DNA of 64,000 nucleotides. It comes from Tretioscincus oriximinensis. Its lineage: Eukaryota > Chordata > Lepidosauria > Squamata > Gymnophthalmidae. The position numbers and the translations under genes are program-made. This document shows, piece by piece, positions 33,290 through 44,084 of this stretch. Numbering within the stretch: position 1 is the stretch's first letter; every line of letters begins with the position of its first letter. The stretch covers positions 737,176 to 801,175 of the forward strand of contig JAJVDF010000002.1 in assembly GCA_022410635.1 (NCBI GenBank), read 5' to 3'. A model generated the notes under the pieces. That model was not told the origin of the DNA, did no database searches, and saw only the letters and a program-made list of their open reading frames with translations.

Positions 33290-33690
33290 CTCTTTATAAA
33301 TCTGTGGTGAGGCCACATTTGGAATACTGTGTTCAATTCTGGTCACCACTTCTCAAGAGGGATATTGTGCAACTAGAGAAGGTGCAGAAAAGGGCAACAA
33401 GAAGGATCAAGAGTCTGGAGCACCTGCCTTATGAAGTCAGGCTGCAACATCTGAGCCTCTTCAGCTTCGAAAGGCGACGTTGATTGAAGTGTACAAAAGC
33501 ATGCATGGGATCGACAGGGTGAATAGAGAAAAAATGTTTTCTCTGTCACACAACGCTAGGACCAGAGGGCACTCCTTAAAACTGTTGGGTAGAAAAGCGA
33601 GAACAGACAAAGGAAAGTATTTTTTAACCCAGCGGGTCATCGGCCTGTGGAATGTACTTCTTGAAGAGGTGGTGGTAGCTAACAGCTTGG

Positions 33691-34433
33691 TGTGACATCC
33701 CCCATTTTAAGGTTTGTATTTGTTTTATAAACTTACTATGCTAACCCAAAGGGAGGGGGGAAGAGCAGGGCTGGGCAGGGGCGTGGCTTCCTGGTTCCCT
33801 GTTTGGGAGGGGGCAAGACTGGAGGAGCCAGCCAATGAGGCCTCGAGTAGCCGGCTGGTCAGCATATAAAAGGGAAGCTGACCAGGNCTAGAGGCCTTTC
33901 TGTCCGGTAAAACTTGTGGTGTCGCAAGTGGACAGAGGGGTCTGCTTCTGATCTGCCTCAGAGGGAGGGGGTGGAAGTGTTTGGTGGCCTGGAAGAGTCA
34001 AAGTGGAGGCTTGACTTGGGGCTGGAACAAATAAAAAGACACAGGGCCTGTCTCTTTAAGTATCTGGAAACTAATGTTGCTCTTGCTTGGAGTTTGTGCT
34101 TGAACTGAGGCCTATTCTATAAAAGCTNAGGCTTTATTGTTATTATCTTCTTTCTATTTCTTTTCTGTAAATATTAAACTTTTNATTTGTTTCAATTCAA
34201 ATATCTCTTAACTTTCTTTTGTTTCCTTGACAACACTATATACGCACGCTACTGGTGGGTGCTGGGAATAAAGCCCCATCATTGAAGTAAACACAGAGGC
34301 CTTGTGTAGGCCTAAGGATATTACTGTTGCTCCAAGCAGTCATGGGTGCTGGATTGGGCAACAGGCTGATACTGTGGCACCCCTAGCTGGGAGGGCCATT
34401 GAACTTTGGGGCCCTCAGGTAAGGGTCACCACA
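33691..34433. mobile_element. Solo LTR, 743 bp, with 5-bp target duplication
   Basis: It begins TGTGACATCCCC and ends GGTCACCACA, flanked by CTTGG at 33686-33690 and 34434-34438. That duplicates a word of the host CR1. A TATA-like ATATAAAAGG lies at about 33864, with AATAAA-type signals further in (about 34029 and 34267). There is no internal coding region, as after recombination between two LTRs. I cannot assign the family; an endogenous retrovirus or another LTR element would both fit. Confidence 0.8.
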
Positions 34434-34553
34434 CTTGGATAGCTTCAAGACAGGACTGCACAAGTTTATGGACACCAAGGGTATAAATGGATACTAGGAT
34501 GGATGTCTGGATGCTGCCTCCGGGATGGAGCGACAGGCAGGACTCCTGAAATA

Positions 34554-34712
34554 GAAGAAGAAGAAGAAGAACTTGGTTCTTATACCCCGCTTTTCTCACC
34601 TTTCAAAGGGACTCAAAGCGGCTTACAAGGATATATTTTGCCCGAAGGCTCACATTCTATCTTCCCCACCAGGCTATGGTGGTTCCCATGTATCTACTTG
34701 CATTTGCTTTCC
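34554..34712 (-). repeat. SINE 3' half inserted in CR1
   Basis: The reverse of the SINE: (GAA)n tail, TTGGTTCTTATACCCCGC, AGGGACTCAAAGCGGC, CATGTATCTACTTGCA. The tRNA head is missing, and about 35 bp of host CR1 is lost at the junction. Confidence 0.75.
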
Positions 34713-34796
34713 TCTGTTCGGATTGCCCAGGTGCATCTGGTGGGCCTCTGTGTGGCACAGAATGCTGGACTAGATGGGTTGTGGCCTGACCCAGTA

Positions 34797-34880
34797 TTTA
34801 TTTATTTATTTATTTTATTTAAAAGATTTTTACCCCGCCCTTCCCCCCGAAGGTGTCCAGGGCGGCTTACAAAAATTAAA
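34797..34880 (-). repeat. L2-like 3' tail in CR1
   Basis: TTTATTTATTTATTTATTTTATTTAAAAG then TTACCCCGCCCTTCCCC and GGGCGGCTTACAAAAATT, between CR1 words CCCAGTA and TTCTTATG. Confidence 0.7.
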
Positions 34881-34902
34881 AAAATTCTTATGTTCTTATG
34901 TC

Positions 34903-35012
34903 CTAGTGTTATGCAATAGAGAAAGTAGTTTTTCTCTATTCACCTTATCTGTCCTGTGCATGATTTTATACACCTCAATTAGATCTCCTCTCAAACACCC
35001 TCTTTCAGATAT
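34903..35012 (-). repeat. CR1 lineage B internal fragment
   Basis: TAGTGTTATGCAATAGAGAAAG to CTCTCAAACACCCTCTTTCAG is the reverse of the ORF2 stretch encoding EVYKIMHG-like codons. Confidence 0.7.
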
Positions 35013-35124
35013 TTAGCGAGTTGGCAGCAACACTATGTAGAATTTGCCCAGTTACCTCACAGAAGTTCAGTGACCCATAAAGGCTTGTGATCCTGGTTTT
35101 TCTTTCAGCTNATTTTTCTCAATT

Positions 35125-36245
35125 CAGCAGCAGACTTCTTTTAAATGTGAAAGATTGTTTAGTGGGGACATTCAGCAATGTGAATTCAGGATACATGTAA
35201 AAAGCTGGGGAAAAGATTCTAACAGGGGAGGTGTATGAATTACTAATAAGATTAAAATATAAAAATGAAGTAACTTTGACAGAACAGTGGAATTCTAATA
35301 TAAAACTTGTAGCTCAAGAAAGGAAAGAATGGATGGAGATAATTAATAAAATTAAAATTAATAAGATTAGGGAGATGCAACAAAAATTATAGCTAGATTG
35401 TATTGAACCGCAGTGCAGTTGGCGCATATGGATCACCATTATCCTAGCATGGGGGCAATATATCTGGCAACTGGACCCATATATGGTATGATTGTAATGA
35501 AAATATNCTGGGATAAAATAATAATGGAAATCTGTGCAATCACAGGGGTGGATTTGAGACGTTCAAAAAATTATTAATAACGGGCAAGATGAGCAACCTA
35601 GCCCTACAACGTCAGATCAAGTTCATCATACAAAGGGGAATTTGGGCTGGTCAGATAGTGACTGTGCATGGATGGAAGAATAAGGAAAAATGGACTTCTT
35701 TGCTGTGGTATGAATATATGGCCAAATTAACGCTATTTGATGCCTTAAGAGAAAAGCGAATGGGCCTTTTCAGAGGAGAACATTGGGAATCTAACCGGTA
35801 TCATTTAATCACCTTTGGTGTTGGGAATACCAACTGTGGAGTTTTGTCTCATACTATAGCCATGTGCTCATGGACCAAAGACTTCTACTGTAATCACCCA
35901 TGTGGTCTCTGGGGGTGGGGGGTGGGGAGGATTTTTTCTTATGATTTATTTATTATTTTTTTATATGCCTTGTATGTTGTATTAGGGTGTTGTTGATTTA
36001 TGTGATTTTGTTGTATGTAACTAATAAAGAGAAAATTAGGATAAAAGGAAAGCTGTAAAAAGCTCTTGGCTTGCCAAGAATCTGGGAATTATAGTAAAAT
36101 CAGCATAGCAATGACTTTTGAGGCATGTGACATCACTAGGTTACCAGAAAATGTTATGGAGAAACAAGCAGCAAGGAAAATTGGAGGTGAGTGGAGACAT
36201 ATTTGTGGGTGTGTTTCTCAGATTTAATAAAAATTGCGTTATTAA
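35125..36245 (+). repeat. Unclassified repeat X, copy 3, split by L1
   Basis: GTGAAAGATTGTTTAGTGGGGACATTCAGCAATGTGAATTC, then after the L1: GCTCTTGGCTTGCCAAGAATCTGGGAATTATAG, GCATAGCAATGACTT and GGAGGTGAGTGGAG. These words recur in the copies at 5160 and 8935. Confidence 0.55.
35207..36053 (+). repeat. L1 LINE 3' end, 5' truncated, with 11-bp duplication
   Basis: The plus strand encodes the end of L1 ORF2. A segment reading WKNKEKWTSLLWYEYMAKLT corresponds to the conserved C-terminal block of L1 ORF2 (W..EMAKLT type). A 3' region with a GT-rich stretch and CTAATAAAGAGAAAATTAGGATAAAAGG follows. TGTAAAAAGCT flanks it at 35196-35206 and 36054-36064, as expected of target-primed reverse transcription. 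The frame has stops, so the copy is dead. Confidence 0.8.
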
Positions 36246-36284
36246 GATTGTAATGGAGAATCAGCCTAAGATGTTTCTACTCCA

Positions 36285-37502
36285 GTGCACTAAACCAATG
36301 GGAAAGAAACGACAACTGGGGATACAAATAGAGGAAGAGAACTATGATGTTATTGCCATCACTGAAACTTGGTGAGCTAATATACATGATTGGAATACAG
36401 AGCTTGGGGACTATGAAACAGACTTAACAATAGGGCAAGGTGTGTTACATTATATGTTAGGAAAGTATACACCACCTCAGAGATTCAGGTTTCAGAGAAT
36501 GNAAGCTCTGTAGAAACTGTTTAGATAAGAATACAAAGAGAAAACAACACATAAAGGACACTATTTTATAGCCCCCTGGACAAACAGAAAATATAGATGT
36601 ACATCAAATGACTAAGCTCTCAAGGAAGCATGATATAGTAACATAGTAAAAGAGAGATTTATCATGCCAACCACTTCATCTACTAAAAGATGAGACAGAA
36701 AACAAGGGAGTTTGTTTCTGGATCTAATTTTTGCCAAGGATGGAAATGGTTGAGAAAATTGAACTCAGAAGGAGGGTAGGAAGGAACCTATGGCCAGATG
36801 TTTTAAAGGACAAGGATGTCCAAGAAGGATGAGAATTTTTTCTCAGTGAAATTCTGGAAAGACAATCTTTAAAAGAAGGAATGGAAAGTATTTAAATTGA
36901 TTGTATCTTAAAAACTTGCTAAAAAGGTTAAAAGAGATATTCAAGAAATGGAAGATGGGACTTACAAGAGAGGCCAAAATTATTTTTAAAAAGAAGAAAG
37001 AAAACAGGGTTGGGAAAAGTAAAAATGCAATAGGACATTTAAGGGATAAAAATGATGAATTGATCCAAAGAGATGGCTGAGATTCTGAATTTCCATTTTG
37101 TATCTGTTTTTTTTCTGAGAAGGAAATGCAACACCAACTACAACCCATGTGCTATGATGGGTGGTTAAAGGAACTAAAAATGTCTAGCTTGCAAAAAAGA
37201 AGACTTAGTGGAGATATAGCGGTCTACACATATTTGAAAGGCTTTCACAGTACAGAAGTAACAATCCTATTTTCATACACACAAAGAAGGACTAGAAGCA
37301 ACAAGGAAACTGCAGGGGAAAAGATACAAATTATATATTAGAAACAATCAAGCTTGTGGAATAGGTTGCCCACAAGAGGTAGTGGGTTCTCCTTCAGTGA
37401 AAATCTTTAAACAGCCGTGGGTGGTGTTGTAACTCTTGCACTGAGCAAGAGGTTGGACCCGATGACCTTGGAAGTCCTTTCCAACACTATGATTCTATGG
37501 TT
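36285..37502 (+). repeat. CR1 lineage A, internally deleted, with endonuclease fragment
   Basis: The 5' part encodes EENYDVIAITETW, the conserved motif of the CR1 apurinic endonuclease domain, with degraded frame afterwards. The 3' part encodes SLQKRRLSGDIAVYTYLKG. It ends with GACCCGATGACCTTGGAAG and ACACTATGATTCTATGG. The reverse transcriptase core is missing, so it joins two distant ORF2 regions. Confidence 0.8.
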
Positions 37503-37528
37503 CTTTGTCATGAGCAGCAGATAACTTT

Positions 37529-37819
37529 ATGGCAGAACCTTTTGTCCACATTATGAAAGCCAACAATATTGATTTTGAGTTAGACAATGTTGCCAGTGCC
37601 ATTGACTTCGCTATCATAACACCTCTACATGTTTTGACAAAGGCTTTTTGGCATCTAAAATGTCTGGAGAGCTTTGGGAAGGTAAAGATTTTAGTTGGTA
37701 CGCTATCAATATTGGTTGTATTGACATTTCCTGTAGAGCCAATTGTTCTGGATGTTTCAAAGCATAAACTTGGAGGAACAACTCTAGTCCATGCACCAAA
37801 ATTAGAATGTATTCTATAA
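37529..37819 (+). other. Open frame of unknown nature, probably fortuitous
   Basis: A 97-codon plus-strand frame begins at an ATG and codes for a hydrophobic middle segment. A further near-open stretch continues to about 38160 in the same region. The opposite strand also gives a 61-codon frame. I recognise neither protein, and no splice or promoter context supports it. It may be a decayed transposon frame. Confidence 0.2.
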
Positions 37820-38954
37820 CATGTTTTTCATGTTATTAACTTTATTGACTGGGGACTAGTTCTGATATTTTTGGGTTACTTGGATGTGCTTGCATGTTTC
37901 CTATTTCACTAAGCTTCTCTCCAATGGTCTGGTTAGTAGTTTATGCTTTCTACGCAGACTCCTCTCTATGTCGTCTGTGTTGTGTCCTCTGGCAATACAC
38001 GTAGGCGTAAAGGTTTGTTCTTTTCTGATAAACTGATTCTTGGTCCTTCACCTCCTACTCTTTTCTTTTTGTCTTTGAATTCTTGTCTGCCAAGACTTCT
38101 GAGGGTAATATTTATTGTCTCACTGCCAATGAAACCAATTAATAATATTTTGAGTACCTGACTTCCTGTATTAGAGCCTAATTTTATTTTGCAAGCTTCA
38201 AAACACCTGATGTAAGTGCAAAACTTAGAGGAAGAGAAACAGTGAAATGAATAAAATAATCAGCACATTTTTTTACACTTAAAAATACCAAACCAGTCCA
38301 TTAGGCACATCTCTAAAAATAAACTATCCTGCCATCTTCTCCAAAGGAGGGAGATGTGACCTAGTTTGCAATTTGTTACCCACTTGCTTTCAAAATGCGT
38401 GCCAGTGATAAAATGCCACTTTTAAGTGCGATGAGTTTAAGTGAATTAATTACATTTGTGTCCCAGTTAATAAAATGCTGTTTTGAATGCAAGAAGTCAC
38501 AGGTCTAATCCCTTGGCTCTCCACAGAAGAAGATAAATTGCAAATCACGCTTTGCCCATTGCCAGAAAAATAGTGTGGGTGTATCCATGATCCATCTATT
38601 ATGAGATGAGCTCAGCTGAAGGACACCTTTGGATGTGTTTGGTCTGGGTCTGTAATGTGGGATTATCCTGAGGCTGTGTTGGAATTGCCTCGTAGGTTTG
38701 GAGATTCACCACCAGCATAATGGTAAGCCAGGATCCATCATAGAAAATAGCCCCCATGCAAATGTAGGGCCCAGTAATTATGAACTTGTGGGTATTTCTT
38801 ACCACCAAAACTCCCAGAAGAACACACATCATAGGAATAAGGTCTACACCACCTTCATGTTATACAAGATGGATCTTAAATTGTTTTCCTCTGTCCTGTC
38901 CTCTTGGCCTGTCGGGTTTTGGGTCTCCTTTTCCTGATCCATGCACATAGACTA
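37820..38954. other. No recognisable feature
   Basis: AT-rich sequence. A 78-codon minus-strand frame at 38599-38832 has one hydrophobic segment but no recognised family. Confidence 0.35.
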
Positions 38955-39206
38955 TAGGACTAGACAGGTTTATGGATGCCAAGGGTATAAATGGATACTA
39001 GGATGGATGTCTGGATGCTGCCTCCGGGATGGAGCAACAGGCAGGACTCCTGAAATACCATTTGCAGGGAGTCATGAACAGGTGCATATTTTGCTTTCCT
39101 CTGTTTGGACTGCCCAGGTGCATCTGGTGGGCCTCTGTGTAACTCAGAATGCTGGACTTGATGGGCTATGGCCTGATCCAGTATGGCTCTTCTTATGTTC
39201 TTATGC
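38955..39206 (+). repeat. CR1 lineage B 3' end
   Basis: The last codons (GACTAGACAGGTTTATGGATG, GGTATAAATGGATACTAGG), the 3' region and a CTTATGTTCTTATG tail. It is close to the copy at 59270. Confidence 0.85.
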
Positions 39207-40023
39207 TCTTATAGGACTACTTGACCTTTCTGCATATCACATGGATGGACAAAAGACACCTTTTTCTGAGCCTGGTCTTCCATTAAGAAATTCAGAACCT
39301 TTTGTGCCGTTATCATTTTTGAGTCTTATTTGTATAGCACTTTGGATTGGACACTTTCAGACCTTGGCCATGAATCTTCTTCATTCCTCTGGATGAATTA
39401 GTGATTGAGTTTTGTACCTGGAAAATCTTCCCATAGCAGTGGTTTTGCCATCTTTCATGGTATCCAAGAGTTTGATTTTGCATCCTAGGATCATCCTCTT
39501 CTCTTCTGGNGGAGCTTCTGCCTAGCTGTTAGCGTGCCTTGAAGACTCTTTTGCAGTTAAGGGGGAGGGGAGATGGGATGCTTCTGCACTAAAAAGCATT
39601 TTGAAGCCAAATAACTTCTGCACATGCAGCAGAAATGGCAGTGATGCACACCCAGAAAAAGGAATGCAGCAAAGATTGGTGTGCAGTATTCAGAGCAATC
39701 ATTTTATATAGAGAGACCCACTTATGTATGTGCCCAAACACATGCCCCTCACACACTAAAAATGCACTCAGCACTCATTCAGGAGCATAGCTGATAAAAT
39801 AGAGTTGTGTCAATTCTGATGTTTCAGTTCTGATATTAGTTGTTTCTGTTTTAAAATGTAAATTTTGTACTGTTTTTATTGTTGCCGCCAGGAGACCTTT
39901 GGGTATGGGGTGGGGTATAAGGGTAAAGCTCCCAATGGCAGGTAAGTGGGGCCTAGAAGGGAGTGCTGGAAGTTTGCTCCTGAGGAGTGAGTGGGGTAGG
40001 AATATGGAATTCAGGGTGAACAC
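39207..40023. other. No recognisable feature
   Basis: Nothing can be supported in this stretch. Confidence 0.4.
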
Positions 40024-40616
40024 AAGAGGAGCCCTGCTGAATTGGGCCAGAACCCATCTAGTCCATCAATCTGTCCTACACCCGAGCATTCTGAAACAGA
40101 AGGAGGCAAAATCTTCACCTGTTCTCGACCTCCTGAAAATGGTATTTCAGGAATTCTGCCGGTTGCTCCATCCCAGAGGCAGCATCAAGAGATCCACCTT
40201 GGTAGCTATTTATACCCCTGGTGTCCATGAACTTTTAAAGCTCCCACCACCTCTTCTGGAAGTAAATCCCACAGGCCAATCACCTTCCAGGAGAAAAGGT
40301 ACTTTCTTTTGTATTTCATAACTCTTCTGCCCATCAGTTTCAAAGAATGCCCTGGTCTTAGTGTTGTGTGATAGAGAAAATATTTTTCTCTATTCACCTT
40401 ATCCATCCCATGCATGATTTTATATACTTCAATCAGGCCATCTCTTAAATGTANTCTTTTGAGGCTGAAGAGGCCCAGATGTTGCAGCCTGACTTCATAA
40501 GGAGAGATGCTCCAGCCCCTTGATCATTCTTGTTGCCCTTTTCAGCACCTTCTCTACTTCCACAATATCTTTTTTTGAGATGTCGTGACAAGAATTGCAC
40601 ACAGTATTCCAATGTA
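40024..40616 (-). repeat. CR1 lineage B, 3' part, moderately diverged
   Basis: The reverse of the 3' end, then ORF2 codons through the region encoding LEYCVQF-like residues. It is interrupted at 40617 by a SINE. Confidence 0.8.
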
Positions 40617-40845
40617 TTTTGCCAGAAGGCTTACATTCTGTCTTCCCCACCAGGTTGTGGTGGTTCCCATGTATCTACTTGCATTCAGTTGCAATTTCTT
40701 GCAGTTCATGCTTTCGAATAGCTGGGTTGGCTGGAGCTACAGGCTAGTGGAAGGTGCTCACTCCTTCCCACGTCCGACACAGGGCCTCGAAACCCCATCT
40801 CCCGGATGAGAGACGGATTCCTTAGCGACTGAGCTATCCGTGCCT
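40617..40845 (-). repeat. SINE copy with intact tRNA head
   Basis: The reverse of the SINE: GAAGGCTTACATTCTG, TTTCGAATAGCTGGGTTGGC, CGAAACCCCATCTCCCGG (B-box region) and GCGACTGAGCTATCCGTGCC (A-box region). Confidence 0.8.
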
Positions 40846-41364
40846 GCCAAGATGGGGATATATGTGGCAAAGCCAAGATGGGATTTTGCTACCGAAAGGG
40901 CTGGAGTGGGCTTCTGTCTCATCTTTCAAATAATTTAAAGAGCGTGTTCATTCTGGATCCCTCCACAGGGCTCTGCAGTGCTAGCAGCTGCCAGCTGGCT
41001 GATGGAACCTGTTTCCTTCACTGGACTCCTTGTGCTGTTTTTTTCTTAATAAGGCTGCATAGCTGCAAAAGCCACCGCAACTATCTAATTTTTAATGCTC
41101 GTTGCTCCAGCTAAAGCTCTATACATTAGTTACTTTCTTCTTTCATAAATTTGCAGGTACATGGTCTCTGTGACACTCTAAATGATTGGTTTTCTCCACA
41201 GGTAAATCTACACTTTTCCTGGAAAATACCCACATCCAGTTTCCTCTCCTGGAACACCCAACTCTGACCACTGTGAATCTATAATGACATAACTGAGAAT
41301 TCTCCTCCAAAGATGCAACCTGCTCAATTGCTGAAAAAAGAACTCTGCAAAAATAGATTCACTT
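40846..41364. other. No recognisable feature
   Basis: Nothing can be supported. Confidence 0.4.
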
Positions 41365-41890
41365 GAAACGTCTGGGCTTCTTCAGCTTTGAAAGATGGCA
41401 TTTGAGAGGTGATCTGATTGAAGTGTATAAAATCATGCACGGGATGGATAAGGTGAATAGAGATTTTTTCCCCTCTCTATTGCATAACACTGGGAGCAGG
41501 GGGCATTCCTTGAAGCTGATGGGCAGAAGAGTGAGAACAGACAAAGGAAAGTATTTTTTCACCCAGAGGGTCATCGGCCTTTGGAATTTACTTCTGGAAG
41601 AGGTGGTGGTACCTAGCAACCTGGATAGCTTTAAGACAGGATTAGATAAGTTCATAGAAGCCAAGGGTATAAATAACTACTAGATTGGATGTCTTGATGC
41701 TGCCTCCGACATAGGACAACAGGCAGTACTCCTGAAATGCCATTTGCAGGGCATCTCAAGAACAGGTGCATATTTTGCCTTCTTCTGCTCCAGATTGCCC
41801 AGAAGCAATTGGNGGGCTTCTAAGTGAGATGGAATGCTGGACTAGATGGGCTCTGGCCCAATCCAGCAGGGCTCCTCATATCTTCTTATG
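41365..41890 (+). repeat. CR1 lineage B, 3' part
   Basis: An open frame encodes LGFFSFERWHLRGDLIEVYKIMHG and onward to EEVVVPSNLDSFKTGLDKF with few changes. The 3' region and a CATATCTTCTTATG tail follow. Confidence 0.85.
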
Positions 41891-42027
41891 AATATATTGC
41901 ACGCTTGACACACAAGCTTTCATTCTGATGTAACTTCACTATATAGCAATATGATTTAATTCTTCACAAAACCAAAAATGAACATCTGTATCAAGCCCTG
42001 CAACCATCACTTATATTTACCCATTAG

Positions 42028-42120
42028 ACAATCAGAAGAGCCCTTCTAAATCGGGCCACAATCNACATAGTCCAGCACTCTCACACATAGCGGTCCACAG
42101 ATTGTATCTGGGCATTTTCA
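42028..42120 (-). repeat. CR1 lineage B 3' end fragment
   Basis: AGAAGAGCCCTTCTAAATCGGGCCACAATC and GTCCAGCACTCT, the reverse of the terminal part. It is broken by the SINE at 42121. Confidence 0.7.
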
Positions 42121-42439
42121 AGCAGCAGGAGAAGAAGAAGAAGAACTTGGTTCTTATACCCCGCTTTTTTCACCTTTCAAAGGGACTCAAAGCGGCTTAC
42201 AAGGATATATTTTGCCCGAAGGCTTCCATTCTATCTTCCCCACCAGGCTCTGGTGGTTCCCATGTATCTACTTGCAGTCAGTTGCAATTTCTTGAAATTC
42301 ATGCTTTCGAATAGCTGGGTTGGCTAGAGCTACAGGCTAGTGGAAGGTGCTCACCCCTCCCCACGTCCCACACAGGGCTTCGAAACCCCATCTCCCAGGC
42401 GAGAGACGAATTTCTAAGCGACTGAGCTATCNGTACCTG
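42121..42439 (-). repeat. Full-length SINE copy
   Basis: The reverse of the SINE with its (GAA)n tail at the left and the tRNA head at the right (GAAACCCCATCTCCCAGGCG, GCGACTGAGCTATC). It is close in sequence to the copy at 3361. Confidence 0.85.
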
Positions 42440-42738
42440 CAAACGAAGGCAAACGAAGCCCTAAACAGTTTGAACCCTGGCTACCTAGGGGAGTGCCTTC
42501 TCCCATGCAGACCTGCCTATGTACTACGATCTCAAGGACAAGGCCTTCTGGTACTTCCTTCCTTTGCAGAGATGCAAGGGATAGGGGCACATAGGAAGGC
42601 TCCCACACCCACATTTGTCCTTCCAGGGAGGGAGGGAGTGGTTCTTTTAAACATTTTACTAATGAGTTTTTTTATATTGGTTTTAATCTTCTCTTATCCG
42701 CCCTGGGACCTGTGGTGAAGGGCAGGATTTAAATTCCA
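42440..42738 (+). repeat. L2-type LINE 3' end, diverged
   Basis: It encodes LNPGYLGECLLPCRPAYVLRS and a VLP motif, matching the region after WLP in the L2 ORF2. The 3' end reads TATCCGCCCTGGGACC and GGGCAGGATTTAAAT. Confidence 0.65.
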
Positions 42739-43705
42739 GGCTTTCAAACTTTGTTTCACTATATATTCCTACAACTTCTCTAGTTCTGTGCCAATCCTAC
42801 TAGAATGCTGTGGACTGGTTGCTGGGCTTTTTACGATGACAAGTGCTTTTTATAAAAGCTTGGATGCACAGAAGCTNCATGAATCTGGCAGTAGCATCAG
42901 CATCAGCCCAAATGTGAGGCAGACGAAATGGAGCTATTGTTGTGCTAGTGGCAGAGCATGCTGGGAAGTGTAGTCAGAGAAATGGGCAGCCTCTTCTGCC
43001 CAGCCTGCATGGGCCCCTGCCTGGCGGACTGCAGCTCCCAGCCTGCACTGCAGCTAGCCCTGGGAGGGAGGGTACCTCTTTAACCAATCTCTGCCCAGTT
43101 CTGTCCAGGGAAATAAATTTTCTGCTTGCATGAAGATGGCTGGGGGACCTGTCTATACGTTATTTCATACAGTATATGTTTGCATTTCATATTATGCCCT
43201 CCCTATTTTATGTATGTACTCATTCTAAAGCAAATGGAGATTTGCCTATTCTTCTTCAGAGTTGAAGCTAATTTTTTATTCCCTTTTTAAAAGCTTTTAG
43301 TCAACTTGTGAATTTTGGCTTCACTGAACCAGAGGGGGACATTTTAATTCAGGCAGAGAATCTAGGTCAGCCGTTCATAAAAATAGCTCAAGTACTCATT
43401 GAACAAGAGGTACAAGCCTCTGGCATTCCAAAGAAGTTCTCTCTCGCTCCCATTCCATTTTCCCCTCCTTTTCTTTCCCTTTTTAGTTTTCAGTGTTTTC
43501 AGCTTGCAAGTTTAACATTCATTTTTTGCAACGATTGCTTGTATGTGAATGGCTGCTAATGGAAGCTCCTCCCTGGTTCTTTTTAAAAATACATTAAGGG
43601 TGGATTTGCATGTGAGCAGAAAAACAGCACATTCACTTATAGAATGGGAGGTGCAGAAAGGGGTGAATCGCAGCCCAGAAGATTAATTCATTAATTTAGT
43701 CAATT
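42739..43705. other. No recognisable feature
   Basis: Includes a GCAGCTCCCAGCCTGC-type GC-richer stretch at 42950-43080, possibly an old DNA element. Otherwise nothing is supported. Confidence 0.35.
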
Positions 43706-43815
43706 TCAGAGAAATAGTCATGTTAGTTAGAAAGTCCCACAAGGGGTCTTGCAGAACTTGGAGTCTAACAGGAGAAAGATAGGCAGCATCACACATCTGC
43801 TTCTTCAGGAAAGGC
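43706..43815 (-). repeat. Repeat Y half copy
   Basis: CAGAGAAATAGTCATGTTAGTTAGAAAGTCC, TCTTGCAGAACTTGGAGTCTAACAGGAGAAAG, CATCTGCTTCTTCAGGAAAG. Confidence 0.5.
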
Positions 43816-43876
43816 CAGCGCAGACAGTCAGAATTCTTACTGAAGAGAGGGATCTTACTGACCAGATGACAACATA

Positions 43877-44084
43877 TAGGCTGACTAGATGCCCCTTTTT
43901 TTGGGGGGGGGGGTTTGAAAACCCATTTTGGGGTGCCTCCCAGTTTTATCTGAGGAAAAAAAAAATAAAAACAAAAAGAATTAAAAAAAATATTTTTTTG
44001 AAAAAAGTTTCCTCAGAAAAAACTGGGAGGCACCCCAAAACTGGGTTTTCAACCCCCCCCAAAAGGGGTCATCGGGTCAGCCTA
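43877..44084. mobile_element. 208-bp foldback element
   Basis: TAGGCTGACTAGATGCCCC at the left and GGGGTCATCGGGTCAGCCTA at the right pair, as do CCCATTTTGGGGTGCCTCCC and GGGAGGCACCCCAAAACTGGG, and TCTGAGGAAA and TTTCCTCAGA. The flanks ACAACATA and ACATCATA differ at one base, consistent with an 8-bp duplication. Confidence 0.8.

Larger units (their letters stand above)
33290..34895 (+). repeat. CR1 lineage B carrying three later insertions
   Basis: From CTTTATAAATCTGTGGTGAGG the frame encodes [19 protein letters not shown] and onward to EEVVVANSL. It is interrupted by a solo LTR, resumes at 34439 (ATAGCTTCAAGACAGG), is interrupted again by a SINE (34554-34712) and by an L2-type tail (34797-34880), and ends in the CTTATGTTCTTATG tail. 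One diverged stretch includes a frameshift. Confidence 0.8.

Noticed and set aside
33290..33700. Host gene candidate with conserved protein motifs
   Set aside because: The motifs ([11 protein letters not shown] and so on) belong to CR1 ORF2, and many copies occur in the window.
32887..33700. A single CR1 with an inverted 5' part (twin priming)
   Set aside because: Both orientations contain the same 3' part, so two separate insertions are needed.
38599..38832. Small membrane-protein-like frame on the minus strand
   Set aside because: Only one hydrophobic stretch, no recognised family, no splice context; likely chance.
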